Positions 20,040-29,673 of a DNA stretch of 64,000 nucleotides are shown here, piece by piece (position 1 is the stretch's first letter; each line of letters begins with the position of its first letter). The notes below the pieces were generated by a model, which was not told the origin of the DNA, did no database searches, and was given only the letters and a program-made list of their open reading frames with translations. The stretch spans positions 806,001 to 870,000 of the forward strand of contig NZ_CAMZOF010000001.1 in NCBI RefSeq assembly GCF_947331435.1. Reading direction: 5' to 3'. The position numbers and the translations under genes are program-made. The stretch comes from Pelagibius sp. Alg239-R121. Its GTDB lineage: Bacteria; Pseudomonadota; Alphaproteobacteria; Kiloniellales; Kiloniellaceae.

Positions 20040-20241
20040 GGACTCTTGGTATCAGCATGACTCCGTGCCCGCAAGCACAGCGGTGTGTAAAAGATGGCTC
20101 TTTTCGGCGCTTTACACGTGAACGGTGCGCGACCTGCGACATCGCGACGACTCGTGGTGAATCTCTCTTTCAAATGTGGCGGTTCGAAGGCGAGTCCTCC
20201 GCCTGGGGCGCTTCCGTAAAAAGGCTCATTCGGGTTCCGAT

Positions 20242-21642
20242 TCAGAGACGCCGAAGCCGGCAGGCGTAGAACCCGTCCATGCCGCCGAGATCGGAAAGAA
20301 GACAGGGCAGAGTGCGCAGGTCGCCGTCGGGCGTGATGGCGTTTGCGAGCGCGTCATCCAGTTCGTCGGCGGCCAGAGGAACGCGCTCCAAATCCTTGCG
20401 GCTTTCCAGCAAGGCTGCAATGCGCTGCGGTCCTTCCTCGGGTTGGAGCGAGCAGGTTGCGTAGACGATGAGCCCTCCGGGTTTGACCATCTCGACGGAG
20501 GCATTCAAAAGGCTGTCCTGAAGTTGCGTCACCGAGGCGATGTCTTCTTCCTGGCGCAACCAGGCGATATCCGGATGCCGCCGCAGGGTGCCCGTGGCGC
20601 TGCAAGGCGCATCCAGCAAGACCGCATCGGCGGGCAGTTTGGGGCGCCAATTGATGGCGTTCGCCGCAACGACCTCGGCCGATAGATTCAGGCGGTCCAG
20701 GTTTTCGGACAGCCGGCGCAGACGGCTTGCGGAACGATCGACCGCGGTAACTTTGGCGCCGGCCGCTGCGAGCTGTGCGGTTTTCCCCCCGGGGGCCGCA
20801 CAGAGGTCGACGACTTTCAGGCTCTCGACCTTGCCCAGTAAGCGGGCGGGCAGGGTGGCCGCGGTATCCTGGACCCACCAGTGGCCCCGGTCGTAACCGG
20901 GCAAACGCCGGACATCTCCAGCATGTCCCAAACGCACAGAACCACCCGGCAGGAGCTGTGATTCCACGCCGGCGTTGGCCATGCGCGTCACCCAATCACC
21001 ACTTGCAGTCTTAATGGTCAGATCGAGGGGTGGCTCGGTCAAGGCGGCAGATGCAATCTCGCGCGCTTTGGCTTCGCCGTAGGCATTGCTCCAGGAGAGC
21101 CAGAGCCAGTCGGGTGTGTTCAAGCGTGCGGCATCCTGTGCGACAACCAGCTCGCGGCCTTCCCGGTCAAGCCGCCTCAGGATCGCATTGATCAGGCCTT
21201 TCTGTCCGGCTGTCCGCGGCGTGGTCGCCAGGGCCAGTGTCGTGCTCAGGGCAGCATGCGGCGGCGTGTCGAGAAAGAGCAGTTGTGCCGTTCCCAGCCG
21301 CAGCAGATCTTCGGCCTCAGCGAACTTTGCTTTCAGAGGCCGCTCCAAGCAATGGGCGATAAGAGCATCGATTTGGCCCAGACGGCGCAGGACGGTGGTC
21401 GTCAGCAGGCGGACGAAAGCCCGGTCTCTGCCTTCCAGGCGCGGCAGATCCTTGTGGGCATTCAGTGCATCGTCCAGCGGCGTTTCCTGGCGCAGAACCG
21501 CGTTCAGGATGGTGGCAGCGATTCGGCGTGGATTGGGTCCACGGCCGGCCTTTGGACCATCAGAGTGCGGTCTTTCCTTGCCGGGCTCGGTGTCGGACCT
21601 GCCGTTACGCGTGCTTTTAAAATTTGTTCGTTTGCTTCGCAT
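20242..21642 (-). CDS. rsmB: 16S rRNA (cytosine-C5) methyltransferase, RsmB/Sun family
   Basis: A 466-residue RNA methyltransferase. The N-terminal NusB-like helical domain (about 35-165) carries RRIAATILNAVLRQETPLDDAL, and the C-terminal SAM-dependent domain shows LCAAPGGKTAQLAAAGAKVTAVDRS, LLDAPCSATGTLRRHPD with one cysteine of the catalytic pair and YATCSLQPEEG with the other. RsmB methylates C967 of 16S rRNA in E. coli. The first 30 residues are basic and low in complexity. It heads a leftward block through rpe to purH. Confidence 0.93.
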   Translation of the reverse strand: MRSKRTNFKSTRNGRSDTEPGKERPHSDGPKAGRGPNPRRIAATILNAVLRQETPLDDALNAHKDLPRLEGRDRAFVRLLTTTVLRRLGQIDALIAHCLERPLKAKFAEAEDLLRLGTAQLLFLDTPPHAALSTTLALATTPRTAGQKGLINAILRRLDREGRELVVAQDAARLNTPDWLWLSWSNAYGEAKAREIASAALTEPPLDLTIKTASGDWVTRMANAGVESQLLPGGSVRLGHAGDVRRLPGYDRGHWWVQDTAATLPARLLGKVESLKVVDLCAAPGGKTAQLAAAGAKVTAVDRSASRLRRLSENLDRLNLSAEVVAANAINWRPKLPADAVLLDAPCSATGTLRRHPDIAWLRQEEDIASVTQLQDSLLNASVEMVKPGGLIVYATCSLQPEEGPQRIAALLESRKDLERVPLAADELDDALANAITPDGDLRTLPCLLSDLGGMDGFYACRLRRL

Positions 21643-21763
21643 TGCCGGGGTTTAACATTTCGTCGGCGCAATGAAAGCGGAATCTGCAGGCCAGGCACGG
21701 ATTAGGCCTGTTTCTTGCCTTCAAGCGCCCAAGAGCCATGCCGGCGAAGGGATCGGTGCCACT

Positions 21764-22600
21764 TCAGGCCGCGGCCATCGCCCGCAATCGCGCAACACGG
21801 TTTGCCGTGCTGGGGTGGGTCGAAAAGAGGTTGTCGATCTTATGTGCATGCAGCGGATTGATGATGAACATATGCGCCGTTGCCGGGTTCCGTTCAGCCT
21901 GGACGTTGTCGATGTTCTGAGCCGAGCGGTCGATCTTCTCCAGCGCGGAAGCAAGCCAAAGCGGATTGCCACAGAGTTCTGCGCCAAGACGGTCGGCTTC
22001 ATATTCCCGCGAGCGGGAAATCGCCATCTGAACCAGGCCGGCAGCCATCGGCGCCAGAAACATCATCGCCAAGCTGCCGACAATGCCGAGCGGGTTGTTC
22101 CGATTTCCGCCGAAAAAGAGTGCGAAGTTGGCCAGCATGGAAATCGCGCCGGCAAGTGTCGCTGTGATGGTCATCGTCAGCGTATCGCGGTTTTGGACAT
22201 GCGCCAGTTCGTGGGCCATGACGCCCGCAACTTCCTGTCCGTTCAGACGCCGCAGCAGGCCGGAAGTGGCGGCAACGGCGGCATTCTCGGGATTGCGGCC
22301 TGTGGCGAAGGCATTCGGCTGATCGTTGTCGATCAGATAGACCTTCGGCATCGGCATCTTCGCGTTCTGTGCCAGGCTTTTGATCATGGCGTAAAAGTTG
22401 GGCGAGTCCTTGGGGCCGATTTCGCGCGCGCCATACATCCGCAAGACCATCTTGTCCGAATTCCAGTACGCGAAGGCGTTCATGGCGACAGCAATCGCCA
22501 AGGCAATCGCCATTCCGGCTTCGCCACCGAGCATAAAGCCGATGCCGAGAAATAGAGCCGTCATGGCGGCCAGTAGCACAGCGGTCTTGGCATAGTTCAT
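21764..22600 (-). CDS. htpX: Membrane zinc metalloprotease HtpX
   Basis: A 278-residue HtpX, an inner-membrane protease of the M48 family involved in membrane protein quality control. Two N-terminal membrane segments (about 5-25 and 30-48) precede a cytoplasmic protease domain with the zinc motif H130-E131-LA-H134, followed by two more hydrophobic segments and [13 protein letters not shown] with the third zinc ligand. I choose the ATG at 22600 ([17 protein letters not shown]) because it matches family N-termini; an ATG 21 bases upstream is possible. Confidence 0.95.
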   Translation of the reverse strand: MNYAKTAVLLAAMTALFLGIGFMLGGEAGMAIALAIAVAMNAFAYWNSDKMVLRMYGAREIGPKDSPNFYAMIKSLAQNAKMPMPKVYLIDNDQPNAFATGRNPENAAVAATSGLLRRLNGQEVAGVMAHELAHVQNRDTLTMTITATLAGAISMLANFALFFGGNRNNPLGIVGSLAMMFLAPMAAGLVQMAISRSREYEADRLGAELCGNPLWLASALEKIDRSAQNIDNVQAERNPATAHMFIINPLHAHKIDNLFSTHPSTANRVARLRAMAAA

Positions 22601-22713
22601 TTTGAGGCCGGGCCCTTTCATCTGTTCGTGTACTCCCGACGCTTCTCAGGTAAGGACCGTTCCTGCGCCCTTCAAGGCTTGGCGTTGCTTCCTTTCAATG
22701 CCATATAAAGGGC

Positions 22714-22953
22714 ATGACCAAGCTGTTTACCTCCCACAAACCGGCGCCCGCCAAGACGGCGTCGGCTGCTGCGCCGACTTCGACACCGAAGCCACAGGGT
22801 CAAAAGGTTACGCCCGAAAAGATGGAGAAAGCAGCAGCCATGCGCGCCCGCTCCGGACAGCTCAATCTGCCAAAGGAGATTGGCGGACCTGAGGGCCCGG
22901 AGCCCACCCGCTACGGGGATTGGGAACGCAACGGTATCTGCTCGGACTTTTAG
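22714..22953 (+). CDS. SDHAF4-like succinate dehydrogenase assembly factor (DUF1674)
   Basis: A 79-residue protein whose last 23 residues ([18 protein letters not shown] then ICSDF) match the DUF1674 signature of mitochondrial SDHAF4, which binds the flavinated SdhA subunit before assembly of complex II. The N-terminal 45 residues are Ala/Pro/Lys-rich and probably disordered. The gene is divergent from htpX and followed 73 bases later by the chorismate mutase gene. Confidence 0.92.
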   Translation: MTKLFTSHKPAPAKTASAAAPTSTPKPQGQKVTPEKMEKAAAMRARSGQLNLPKEIGGPEGPEPTRYGDWERNGICSDF

Positions 22954-23026
22954 TCGCATCTCTTTATCGACGGATTGATCCTAATCTGGCCTCCGGCGAC
23001 CGATAATTCATGTTGGATGACAAATC

Positions 23027-23314
23027 ATGCAGGTGTTGCAGGCCCACAGGCAGCAGATAGACCGGCTCGACGATGAGATCGTACGACTGCTCGCTGAACG
23101 CTATGGAATCGTATCTCAGGTTGCGGCGATCAAGGCCGAACACGGCATTCCGAGTGTTCTGCAGGACCGGGTAACGGAAGTGATCGAGCGGAATGCCGAA
23201 ACGGCGGCCGGACTAGGGTTCGATCCGGATCTGGTGCGCCGACTTTATGCCGTGATTATCGAGGAAGCCTGCGCATTGGAAGACCGGCTTTGCAGCCGGG
23301 TTCCTGCGCACTAG
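23027..23314 (+). CDS. Chorismate mutase, AroQ class
   Basis: A 95-residue all-helical chorismate mutase domain. The first helix has HRQQIDRLDDEIVRLLAERYGIVSQVAAIKAEHG, in pieces typical of AroQ: an N-terminal Arg, then the Lys of AAIKAEHGIP, the following DRVTEVIER and the C-terminal IIEEACALEDRL. It would convert chorismate to prephenate for Phe/Tyr synthesis. Isochorismate pyruvate lyases share this fold, but no salicylate or siderophore genes are near, so the mutase role is preferred. Confidence 0.85.
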   Translation: MQVLQAHRQQIDRLDDEIVRLLAERYGIVSQVAAIKAEHGIPSVLQDRVTEVIERNAETAAGLGFDPDLVRRLYAVIIEEACALEDRLCSRVPAH

Positions 23315-23346
23315 CGACCAGACCTAAAACATGCGTATGAGAAGCT

Positions 23347-23382
23347 GATTCACGTTTTCACTGATTTCGTGAAAACGACCGG
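23347..23382 (+). repeat. GATTCAC hairpin element, copy A
   Basis: GATTCAC (23347-23353), left stem GTTTTCAC (23354-23361), seven-base loop, right stem GTGAAAAC (23369-23376), then GACCGG. It lies in the 78-base gap between the ends of the converging chorismate mutase and EamA genes. Flanks are shared with four further intergenic elements in the window while the stem differs. Confidence 0.65.
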
Positions 23383-23392
23383 ACTCTTGTGA

Positions 23393-24295
23393 TCAGGTGC
23401 TCTTGGGGCGGAGGTTGACCAGCGCCACTCCAATCATGGCCAGCGCCATGCCGGCCAGTGCAGCGATCTCCAGGGTCTCGTCGAACAGAAACCAGGCAAT
23501 GACGGCTGTGCTGGGGGGAACCAGAAAGAACAGGCTGGAAACCCGGGCCGCCTCGCCGCGTTTGATCAGAATGTAAAGCAGCGTGATGGCGCCGAATGAC
23601 AAAACGAAGATCAGCCAGCCGAGAGCGAAAACGAAATCGCCGTGCCAGATGATCTCGCCGGTTTCCAGAAACAGAGCCAGTGCGCTCACCGCGAGGGTGG
23701 AGGCCGCGAATTGGATCACGCTTCCGGAGCGTAAATCCATATTGCCGCAATAGCGTTTCTGATAAATCGTCCCGGCAGACATTCCGACCAAGGCGAAGAC
23801 CGAGAGCGCCATGCCAAATGGGGTGCCGATTCCCAGGGTCAGCTTGTTCCAGACAACCACGACAACGCCTAGCAGACCCAGCAGCAGTCCGGTCCATTGT
23901 CGGCGCGTGACGCGATCGCCCAGGAAAGGACCCGCGGCTATCGCTACCAGGATCGGCTGCACCCCGACGATCAGGGCCGATACCCCGGCCTCGACTCCGT
24001 GATGGATTGAGGCAAAGACGCCCCCAAGATAGACCCCATGTAACAGAAATCCGGCGAACGCGATGTGCGCCGCTTCCTTCCAGCTTTTGGGCCAGGGTGC
24101 GCGCAGCAGCAGGGCGACGGGCAACATCAGGGCCACTACGATCCCAAAGCGCAGGGCCAGGAAGGTCATGGGTTCGGCATAGGGCAAGCCAAGCTTGGCG
24201 CCGATGAAACCGGTGCTCCATAGAAACACGAATATCGCCGGCATGACGATTGGCATCAGGTTACCTGAGGCAGTGGTGGGTGAGGTCGCGGACAT
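23393..24295 (-). CDS. EamA-family (DMT) transporter
   Basis: A 300-residue membrane protein with ten hydrophobic segments arranged as two EamA repeats. Typical stretches are FVFLWSTGFIGAKLGL at the start of repeat 1 and SLFFLVPPSTAVIAWFLFDET near the end of repeat 2. DMT proteins export amino acids, metabolites or drugs; the substrate cannot be read here. The start at 24295 (MSATSP) is preferred; the frame continues upstream without support. It is divergent from a MocR-type regulator 192 bases away, a pairing often seen with amino-acid or vitamin B6 related exporters, so that regulator probably controls it. Confidence 0.9.
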   Translation of the reverse strand: MSATSPTTASGNLMPIVMPAIFVFLWSTGFIGAKLGLPYAEPMTFLALRFGIVVALMLPVALLLRAPWPKSWKEAAHIAFAGFLLHGVYLGGVFASIHHGVEAGVSALIVGVQPILVAIAAGPFLGDRVTRRQWTGLLLGLLGVVVVVWNKLTLGIGTPFGMALSVFALVGMSAGTIYQKRYCGNMDLRSGSVIQFAASTLAVSALALFLETGEIIWHGDFVFALGWLIFVLSFGAITLLYILIKRGEAARVSSLFFLVPPSTAVIAWFLFDETLEIAALAGMALAMIGVALVNLRPKST

Positions 24296-24487
24296 GGCGG
24301 TACCGCTTCTAGCAGGTCCGGCCGGCCTTGGCCCGGTCAAAATTGTCGGGAGACAAGTCGGGTCGTCGCGCCGGTGTTCGCGCCGTTTCAGGGGCGGTCC
24401 TGGCCATTGTGCTGGATACTAAATGGCTAGGCATGATGGAGGAAATTCTGGTAATTAAAGGAACCAATTTCCAGGAGATCATGATTC

Positions 24488-26002
24488 ATGGCGGACCGCC
24501 GCCTCTCAACGCCTTTGCTGGCACTGGATCTGGACCGAAAGTCCAAGATGCCGCTGCATCGGCAGCTTTACGACCAGATTCGCGAAGCGGTCCTGACAGG
24601 CCGTCTGGCACCTGGCGCCCGCCTGCCGTCGTCGCGGACCCTGGCGAGTGAGCTGGGCTGTTCGCGTAACACAGCCGTGACGGCTTTCGATCAGTTGCTG
24701 TCCGAAGGTTATCTGGCGGGGCAGGTTGGATCGGGCACCTACATCTCGCATGTACTGCCTGAAGACCTGCTGTCGCTGTCAGGCGCGCACCGGCGCGGGC
24801 GGCAGCAGGATGTGCCTGAGCAGAAGGTGGCACGGCGCCGGGGTTTGTCCAAACGCGGTGAAGTTCTGGCGGCTTTTCCCCGCGGACGGCGCATCTCAAC
24901 CCGCGCCTTTGCGCCCGGTGTGCCGGAGCTGGATCTCTTTCCCTTCGATGTTTGGGCACGGCTGCTCGGCCGGGTCTGGCGCCGGCCTTCGGAAGCCTTA
25001 AAGCGTCATGGGGATCATGCCGGCTACGAGCCGCTGCGGCGGGCCATCGCAGATTATTTGCGAACGGCGCGGGGGCTGGCCTGCGATTGGCGGCAGATAT
25101 TGATTACTTCGGGTGCGCAGCAGGGTTTGGACCTGGTTGCGCGAACACTGCTCGATCCGGGCGATCCGGTCTGGTTCGAAAACCCCGGCTACACGGGTTT
25201 GCGCGGTCCGCTTTTTGCGGCCGGTGCCGAGGCTGTGCCGCTTCCCGTGGATGAGGAAGGGATCTCGGTTGCGGCGGGGCGTGCCCGTTCTCCCCAGGCG
25301 CGCATGGCGATCGTCGCCCCTTCGCACCAATACCCGCTCGGGATCACAATGAGCCTGGCCCGGCGTCTGGAGTTGCTGGCCTGGGCACGCGAAGCGGACG
25401 CCTGGATCGTCGAGGACGACTATGACAGCGAGTACCGCTATGAGGGGCGGCCGCTTTCCGCTTTGCAAAGCCTGGATGACGCCGACAATGGGCGTGTGGT
25501 CTATCTCGGCAGCTTTTCCAAGGTCATGTTTCCCAGCCTGCGGTTGGGGTATATCGTGGTGCCGGAAGATCTGATTGAGCCGATGGGCTGTGCGCGCGGG
25601 ACATTGGATGATCATCCCACTGCCATTACCCAGCCCGCCCTGGCAGCGTTCATTTCGGAAGGCCATTTCGCGGCGCATGTGCGTCGTATGCGCGTGCTCT
25701 ATGCGGCGCGCCAGGCAGTGTTGCTGGAAGCTATTCGTACCGACCTTGAAGGCTTGCTGGATGCCCAGCCGGATGAAGCCGGCCTGCACATCGTGGCCTA
25801 TCTTTCCAAGGATTTGGCGCGGCGCATGTCGGATCAGGAAGCCGCTGATCGTGCGGCAGCAGCTGGCCTGGCCGTCTCACCACTCTCGCGATACTACGAT
25901 GGTAAACCGGATCGCTGTGGCTTGATGCTGGGCTACGCGGCAGTACCGGAAGACGAAATTCGATTGGCGGTCAAGAAACTGGCGCGCGTCTTGTCGGATT
26001 GA
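24488..26002 (+). CDS. MocR-type GntR/aminotransferase regulator (PdxR-like)
   Basis: A 504-residue fusion of a GntR winged helix and a fold-type I aminotransferase. The DNA-binding part spans about 18-85 (LPSSRTLASELGCSRNTAVTAF, then LLSEGYLAGQVGSGTYIS). The PLP part has TSGAQQGLDLVARTLLDPGD, ENPGYTGLRG, IVEDDYDSEYRY and the cofactor lysine K345 in GSFSKVMFPSLRLGY. Such proteins use PLP as an effector and regulate vitamin B6, GABA, taurine or transport genes. The likely target is the divergent EamA gene. The start ATG at 24488 has an upstream AGGAGATC. Confidence 0.93.
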   Translation: MADRRLSTPLLALDLDRKSKMPLHRQLYDQIREAVLTGRLAPGARLPSSRTLASELGCSRNTAVTAFDQLLSEGYLAGQVGSGTYISHVLPEDLLSLSGAHRRGRQQDVPEQKVARRRGLSKRGEVLAAFPRGRRISTRAFAPGVPELDLFPFDVWARLLGRVWRRPSEALKRHGDHAGYEPLRRAIADYLRTARGLACDWRQILITSGAQQGLDLVARTLLDPGDPVWFENPGYTGLRGPLFAAGAEAVPLPVDEEGISVAAGRARSPQARMAIVAPSHQYPLGITMSLARRLELLAWAREADAWIVEDDYDSEYRYEGRPLSALQSLDDADNGRVVYLGSFSKVMFPSLRLGYIVVPEDLIEPMGCARGTLDDHPTAITQPALAAFISEGHFAAHVRRMRVLYAARQAVLLEAIRTDLEGLLDAQPDEAGLHIVAYLSKDLARRMSDQEAADRAAAAGLAVSPLSRYYDGKPDRCGLMLGYAAVPEDEIRLAVKKLARVLSD

Positions 26003-26339
26003 CGACATCGGGCTGGGTTTTGCCAAGCGCCAGGTATGATAACAAGATTTGGACTTATTCGCGGCTTCAATGCTGCTTGTCTTGGCTTGACTGTCGGATT
26101 TCTTTGCACTTTTCGGCAGGTTCGACTCGTTTCCAACGCCTTAAGTTATTGAAACAGTACCAGTTTTAATAAAATACAATCTATAGATGTTGTCGATAGA
26201 TCTTACAAACGCGTAGATTGTATGTGTGCATGCTATTTTAAGTAGATGAAAATGTTAATTTTTCAATTCAGGCATGATTTTTGCTAACAAGTCAATAAAC
26301 CCGAAAACAAATCAACCTTAAAGGGCGAATAGGAAAACC
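26003..26339. promoter_or_regulatory. A+T-rich region with inverted repeat upstream of PEP-CTERM gene
   Basis: This 337-base gap is distinctly richer in A+T than the flanking genes, mainly from about 26140 onward. It contains a perfect ten-base inverted repeat, ATACAATCTA at about 26174-26183 and TAGATTGTAT at about 26214-26223, with 30 bases between, which could be an operator or a hairpin. A TTGAAA-like hexamer upstream of the left arm may be a -35 element. AGGGCGAATAGGAAAACC precedes the downstream ATG and contains its ribosome binding site. No gene is seen. Confidence 0.45.
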
Positions 26340-26984
26340 ATGATCTCTTTCGAACAAATCCTGTATGCCACCAGGATGGTGGCCCCAAGACTCCTTGGCA
26401 TGCTAATGCTGGCTGCGGCGATAACTCCAAATTCTGCCAAGGCCGGTCTAGTTCAAGTCGACCTTTCATTTACAGCAAGCGGATTTGTCGCAGACTTCCC
26501 GAACGTGACACCTCCAACGGATCCGGTGTCCGGATCGTTCTCATTTCAGTTCGACGACAGCGGCATTCCAGCGATCGGATTTGGGCAGGTGGATGATATT
26601 TCACTATCGGCCATCTCTTTGTCGTTTGCTGGCTTCGATTTTCCGCTGAACGATGTAAATGCCAGAGTCAATTATTTCGATGGTGATGCGTTTTCGCTTA
26701 GCGTGTTTGGCTTGTTCCTTGGATCATCCGTTTCGTCGCTGAGCGATAGGCATGATTTCAGCTTTATCACAAACATTCCGTTCGGCCCGAACTCTATTCG
26801 CTATGCCATTCCTGGCACAAACGCCACTTATGGTGATGCAACGGTGGTCATAAATGAATTCCGTTTCGAAGAGCTACCTGTTTCGGTAGCTGTGCCCGAA
26901 CCTGCGACGTTTGCGCTGCTGTCGCTGGGCCTGGTCGGCCTCGGTGCGATGAAGCGCCGTTCGAAGGTTGCGTCGCAAAGCTAA
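26340..26984 (+). CDS. PEP-CTERM sorting-signal secreted protein
   Basis: A 214-residue exported protein. Residues 1-35 contain a basic start and a hydrophobic core ending at NSAKA, a likely signal peptide. The C-terminus has VPEPATF (185-191), a hydrophobic helix and an MKRRSK basic tail, the PEP-CTERM signal processed by an exosortase in exopolysaccharide-producing bacteria. The body is Ser/Phe/Asp-rich and beta-strand-like with no known domain. Codon use is visibly richer in A+T than in neighbours, suggesting recent acquisition. No exosortase is in this window; it would have to be encoded elsewhere. Confidence 0.85.
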   Translation: MISFEQILYATRMVAPRLLGMLMLAAAITPNSAKAGLVQVDLSFTASGFVADFPNVTPPTDPVSGSFSFQFDDSGIPAIGFGQVDDISLSAISLSFAGFDFPLNDVNARVNYFDGDAFSLSVFGLFLGSSVSSLSDRHDFSFITNIPFGPNSIRYAIPGTNATYGDATVVINEFRFEELPVSVAVPEPATFALLSLGLVGLGAMKRRSKVASQS

Positions 26985-27005
26985 GCGCGCGCCACTCCAA
27001 AGAAG

Positions 27006-27043
27006 AAGGCCCGCGCTTCGTATGACGCGGGCCTTTAGTTTTT
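27006..27043 (+). terminator. Intrinsic terminator after the PEP-CTERM gene
   Basis: A perfect ten-base-pair stem, AAGGCCCGCG (27006-27015) with CGCGGGCCTT (27026-27035), ten-base loop, followed by TAGTTTTT. It lies 21 bases after the PEP-CTERM stop. In the opposite direction the stem is followed by CTTCTTCTTT, so it may also end acs transcripts. Confidence 0.85.
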
Positions 27044-27062
27044 GGCTGATTGTTTTGACTTC

Positions 27063-29009
27063 CTAACTCGCCTTATTCATCCGGTTATCGATGAGGTCGG
27101 TGACCACGCCTGGATCTGCGAGGGTTGAGGTGTCGCCGAGGTTGGAGAAGTCGTCTTCAGCGATCTTGCGCAGGATGCGGCGCATGATCTTGCCTGAGCG
27201 GGTCTTGGGCAGGCCGGGAGCCCACTGGATCAGGTCGGGTGAAGCAATGGGGCCGATCTCTTTGCGTACCCAGCCGACCAGTTCCTTGCGTAGCTCCTCG
27301 CTGGGCTCTTCTCCCGCGATCAGGGTGACATAGGCATAGATGCCCTGACCCTTGATATCGTGGGGATAGCCGACGACCGCGGATTCCGCGACCTTTGCAT
27401 GCGCGACCAGAGCGGATTCCACTTCCGCCGTGCCCATGCGGTGGCCCGACACGTTGATCACGTCGTCCACCCGTCCGGTAATCCAGTAGTAGCCATCGCC
27501 ATCGCGGCGGCAACCGTCGCCGGTAAAGTACTTGCCCGGGTAGTTTGAGAAGTAGGTCTGGATGAAACGCTCATGGTCGCCGTAGACGGTGCGCATTTGG
27601 CCGGGCCAGGAATCCGCGATGCAAAGGTTGCCTTCCGCCGCACCCTCCAGCAGACCACCCTCTGCGTCCACCAGTACCGGCTTGATGCCAAAGAAGGGCC
27701 GCGTGGCGGAGCCGGGTTTGAGCGGTGTCGCGCCGGGCAGGGGCGTGATCAGAATGCCCCCTGTTTCCGTTTGCCACCAGGTATCCACAATCGGACAGCG
27801 TTCGTCGCCGACCACCTTGTGGTACCACTCCCAAGCTTCCGGGTTGATTGGCTCGCCGACCGAGCCCAGCAGACGCAGACTTGAACGGTCGGTGGACTTA
27901 ACCGGTCCTTCGCCCTCGCGCATCAAGGCGCGGATCGCGGTTGGCGCAGTGTAGAAGATATCGACCTTATGCTTGTCGCAGACCTGCCAGAAGCGCGAGG
28001 CATCCGGATAGTTCGGCACACCCTCGAACATCAGAGTGGTCGCGCCGTTTGCCAGGGGCCCGTAGACGATGTAGCTGTGCCCGGTCACCCAGCCTACATC
28101 AGCAGTGCACCAGTAAACCTCGCCCGGATGGTAGTCGAAGACATAGTGGTGCGTCATGGAGGCGTAAACCAGATAGCCGCCGGTGGTGTGGAGCACACCC
28201 TTGGGCTTACCGGTCGACCCTGACGTATAGAGGATAAAGAGCGGATCCTCGGCGTTCATGACCTCCGCCGGGCAATCGGCGGAAACTTCGGCACAGGCCT
28301 CGTGATACCAGACGTCCCGGCCGTCCTTCCAATCGATGTCGCCGCCGGTGCGCTTGACCACCACGACCGTTTCCACATCCGGGCAGCTTTCCAGCGCCTT
28401 GTCGGTGTTGGCTTTCAGCGGAATTGGCCGGCCACCGCGGACCCCCTCGTCGGATGTGATGACACAGGTGCTGGTGCAATCCTGGATCCGTCCAGCGAGG
28501 GCGTCGGGGGAGAAGCCGCCGAAGACCACGGAGTGAATCGCGCCGATGCGTGCACAGGCCAGCATGGCGTAGGCGGCCTCGGGGATCATCGGCATGTAGA
28601 TGGTCACCCGGTCGCCCTTCTTGACACCGCGGGCTTTGAGGGCATTGCTCAGGCGGCAAACCTGCTCGTGCAGCTCGCCGTAGGTGATGTGCTTACTGTC
28701 TGCCGGGTCGTCGCCTTCCCAGATAATCGCAGTGGTGTCGCGCTTATCAGCCAGATGTCGATCGATGCAGTTGTGCGCCACGTTGGTGGTGCCATCGCCA
28801 TACCATCGGATGTGGACGTCACCCGGGCCGTAGGACACATCCTTCACCTGGCTGTAGGGCGTAAACCACTCGATCCGCTTGCCCTGGTCGCCCCAGAAGG
28901 CCTCCGGGTCCGAAACCGACGCCTCGTACAAAGAAAAATATCCCGATTCGTCAATCCAGGCACCAGACGAGGTGCTCTCCGAAACCTGATAGACCGCGCC
29001 TTCAGACAT
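27063..29009 (-). CDS. acs: Acetyl-CoA synthetase (AMP-forming)
   Basis: A 648-residue adenylate-forming enzyme converting acetate, ATP and CoA into acetyl-CoA, AMP and pyrophosphate. The P-loop motif [11 protein letters not shown] is near residue 262, TWWQTETGG provides the A5 motif, [20 protein letters not shown] the A7/A8 hinge region in pieces, and [11 protein letters not shown] carries K607, the usual site of regulatory acetylation. Length equals that of E. coli Acs. It is transcribed alone, towards the terminator it shares with the PEP-CTERM gene. Confidence 0.97.
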   Translation of the reverse strand: MSEGAVYQVSESTSSGAWIDESGYFSLYEASVSDPEAFWGDQGKRIEWFTPYSQVKDVSYGPGDVHIRWYGDGTTNVAHNCIDRHLADKRDTTAIIWEGDDPADSKHITYGELHEQVCRLSNALKARGVKKGDRVTIYMPMIPEAAYAMLACARIGAIHSVVFGGFSPDALAGRIQDCTSTCVITSDEGVRGGRPIPLKANTDKALESCPDVETVVVVKRTGGDIDWKDGRDVWYHEACAEVSADCPAEVMNAEDPLFILYTSGSTGKPKGVLHTTGGYLVYASMTHHYVFDYHPGEVYWCTADVGWVTGHSYIVYGPLANGATTLMFEGVPNYPDASRFWQVCDKHKVDIFYTAPTAIRALMREGEGPVKSTDRSSLRLLGSVGEPINPEAWEWYHKVVGDERCPIVDTWWQTETGGILITPLPGATPLKPGSATRPFFGIKPVLVDAEGGLLEGAAEGNLCIADSWPGQMRTVYGDHERFIQTYFSNYPGKYFTGDGCRRDGDGYYWITGRVDDVINVSGHRMGTAEVESALVAHAKVAESAVVGYPHDIKGQGIYAYVTLIAGEEPSEELRKELVGWVRKEIGPIASPDLIQWAPGLPKTRSGKIMRRILRKIAEDDFSNLGDTSTLADPGVVTDLIDNRMNKAS

Positions 29010-29169
29010 AACCTGCGCTCCCTCTATTGCACCGGCCTCAAAACCGGTTTGTTCTTAACGTTGCTGGACGACCCGCAAAAGCCACACAGGTTCGGCCAGT
29101 TTGGTTGAAATTATTATCGTATTCCTGCGCTGTCACAAGCACTTGGCAGGATCCAACCGCATTTACTCC

Positions 29170-29583
29170 TTAAGGGTCCGTATCGCCCATCCCACAGATC
29201 ACTTTCCACTCGGCTGGATTGACCGGCAGGACGGAGAGGCGCGATTGCCGGACCAGCGCGAGCTCGGACAGTTTCGGCTCAGCCTTGATGTCGCCCAGGG
29301 TCACGGGCTTGACCATCGGCCGGATTGCCTTGATATCGACCATGCCGAAGCGGCCCGAAGCATCGGTCGGATCAGGGTAGTATTCCTTGACCACCTCGGC
29401 GATGCCCACCACCTGCTTTTCGTTGACCGAATGATAAAAGAAGACCAGATCGCCGATCTCCATCGCTTTCATGTTGTTGGCGGCTTGGTAATTCCGTACG
29501 CCGTCCCACTCCGCACTGCCGGCTTTAACCTGATCGTCCCAGGACCAAGCGCCGGGTTCGGATTTCATCAGCCAATAGGCCAT
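29170..29583 (-). CDS. EVE-domain protein (thymocyte nuclear protein 1-like)
   Basis: A 137-residue single EVE domain, a PUA-like fold thought to read modified bases in nucleic acid. Signature residues: WLMKSEPGAWSWDDQVKAG, then WDGVRNYQAANNMKAM with the conserved RNYQA, GDLVFFYHSVNEKQVVGIAEV, and LVRQSRLSVLPV near the C-terminus. In alphaproteobacteria the gene is commonly next to yciI and gpsA; here an MFS transporter and repeat elements separate them. Confidence 0.95.
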   Translation of the reverse strand: MAYWLMKSEPGAWSWDDQVKAGSAEWDGVRNYQAANNMKAMEIGDLVFFYHSVNEKQVVGIAEVVKEYYPDPTDASGRFGMVDIKAIRPMVKPVTLGDIKAEPKLSELALVRQSRLSVLPVNPAEWKVICGMGDTDP

Positions 29584-29609
29584 TTTCGTCCTCTCATCGC
29601 AGTCTCGAG

Positions 29610-29648
29610 CCTGATCGTTTTTCTTTTGACCGAAGAAAAGCGTGAATC
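29610..29648 (-). repeat. GATTCAC hairpin element, copy E
   Basis: Read on the minus strand: GATTCAC (29648-29642), left stem GCTTTTCTT (29641-29633), loop CGGTCAA, right stem AAGAAAAAC (29625-29617), then GATC. One T-G pair occurs in the stem. It lies head-to-head with copy B 25 bases away. Confidence 0.6.
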
Positions 29649-29673
29649 CGACTCTATCTAAAAAATCGAGGGC

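Noticed and set aside
20153-20200. GTGAATC with nearby inverted sequence upstream of rpe
   Set aside because: Only one flank is present and no stem could be found.
21671-22555. 294-codon plus-strand frame covering htpX
   Set aside because: htpX has the HExxH motif and membrane segments; the other strand is Arg/Gly/His-rich without domains.
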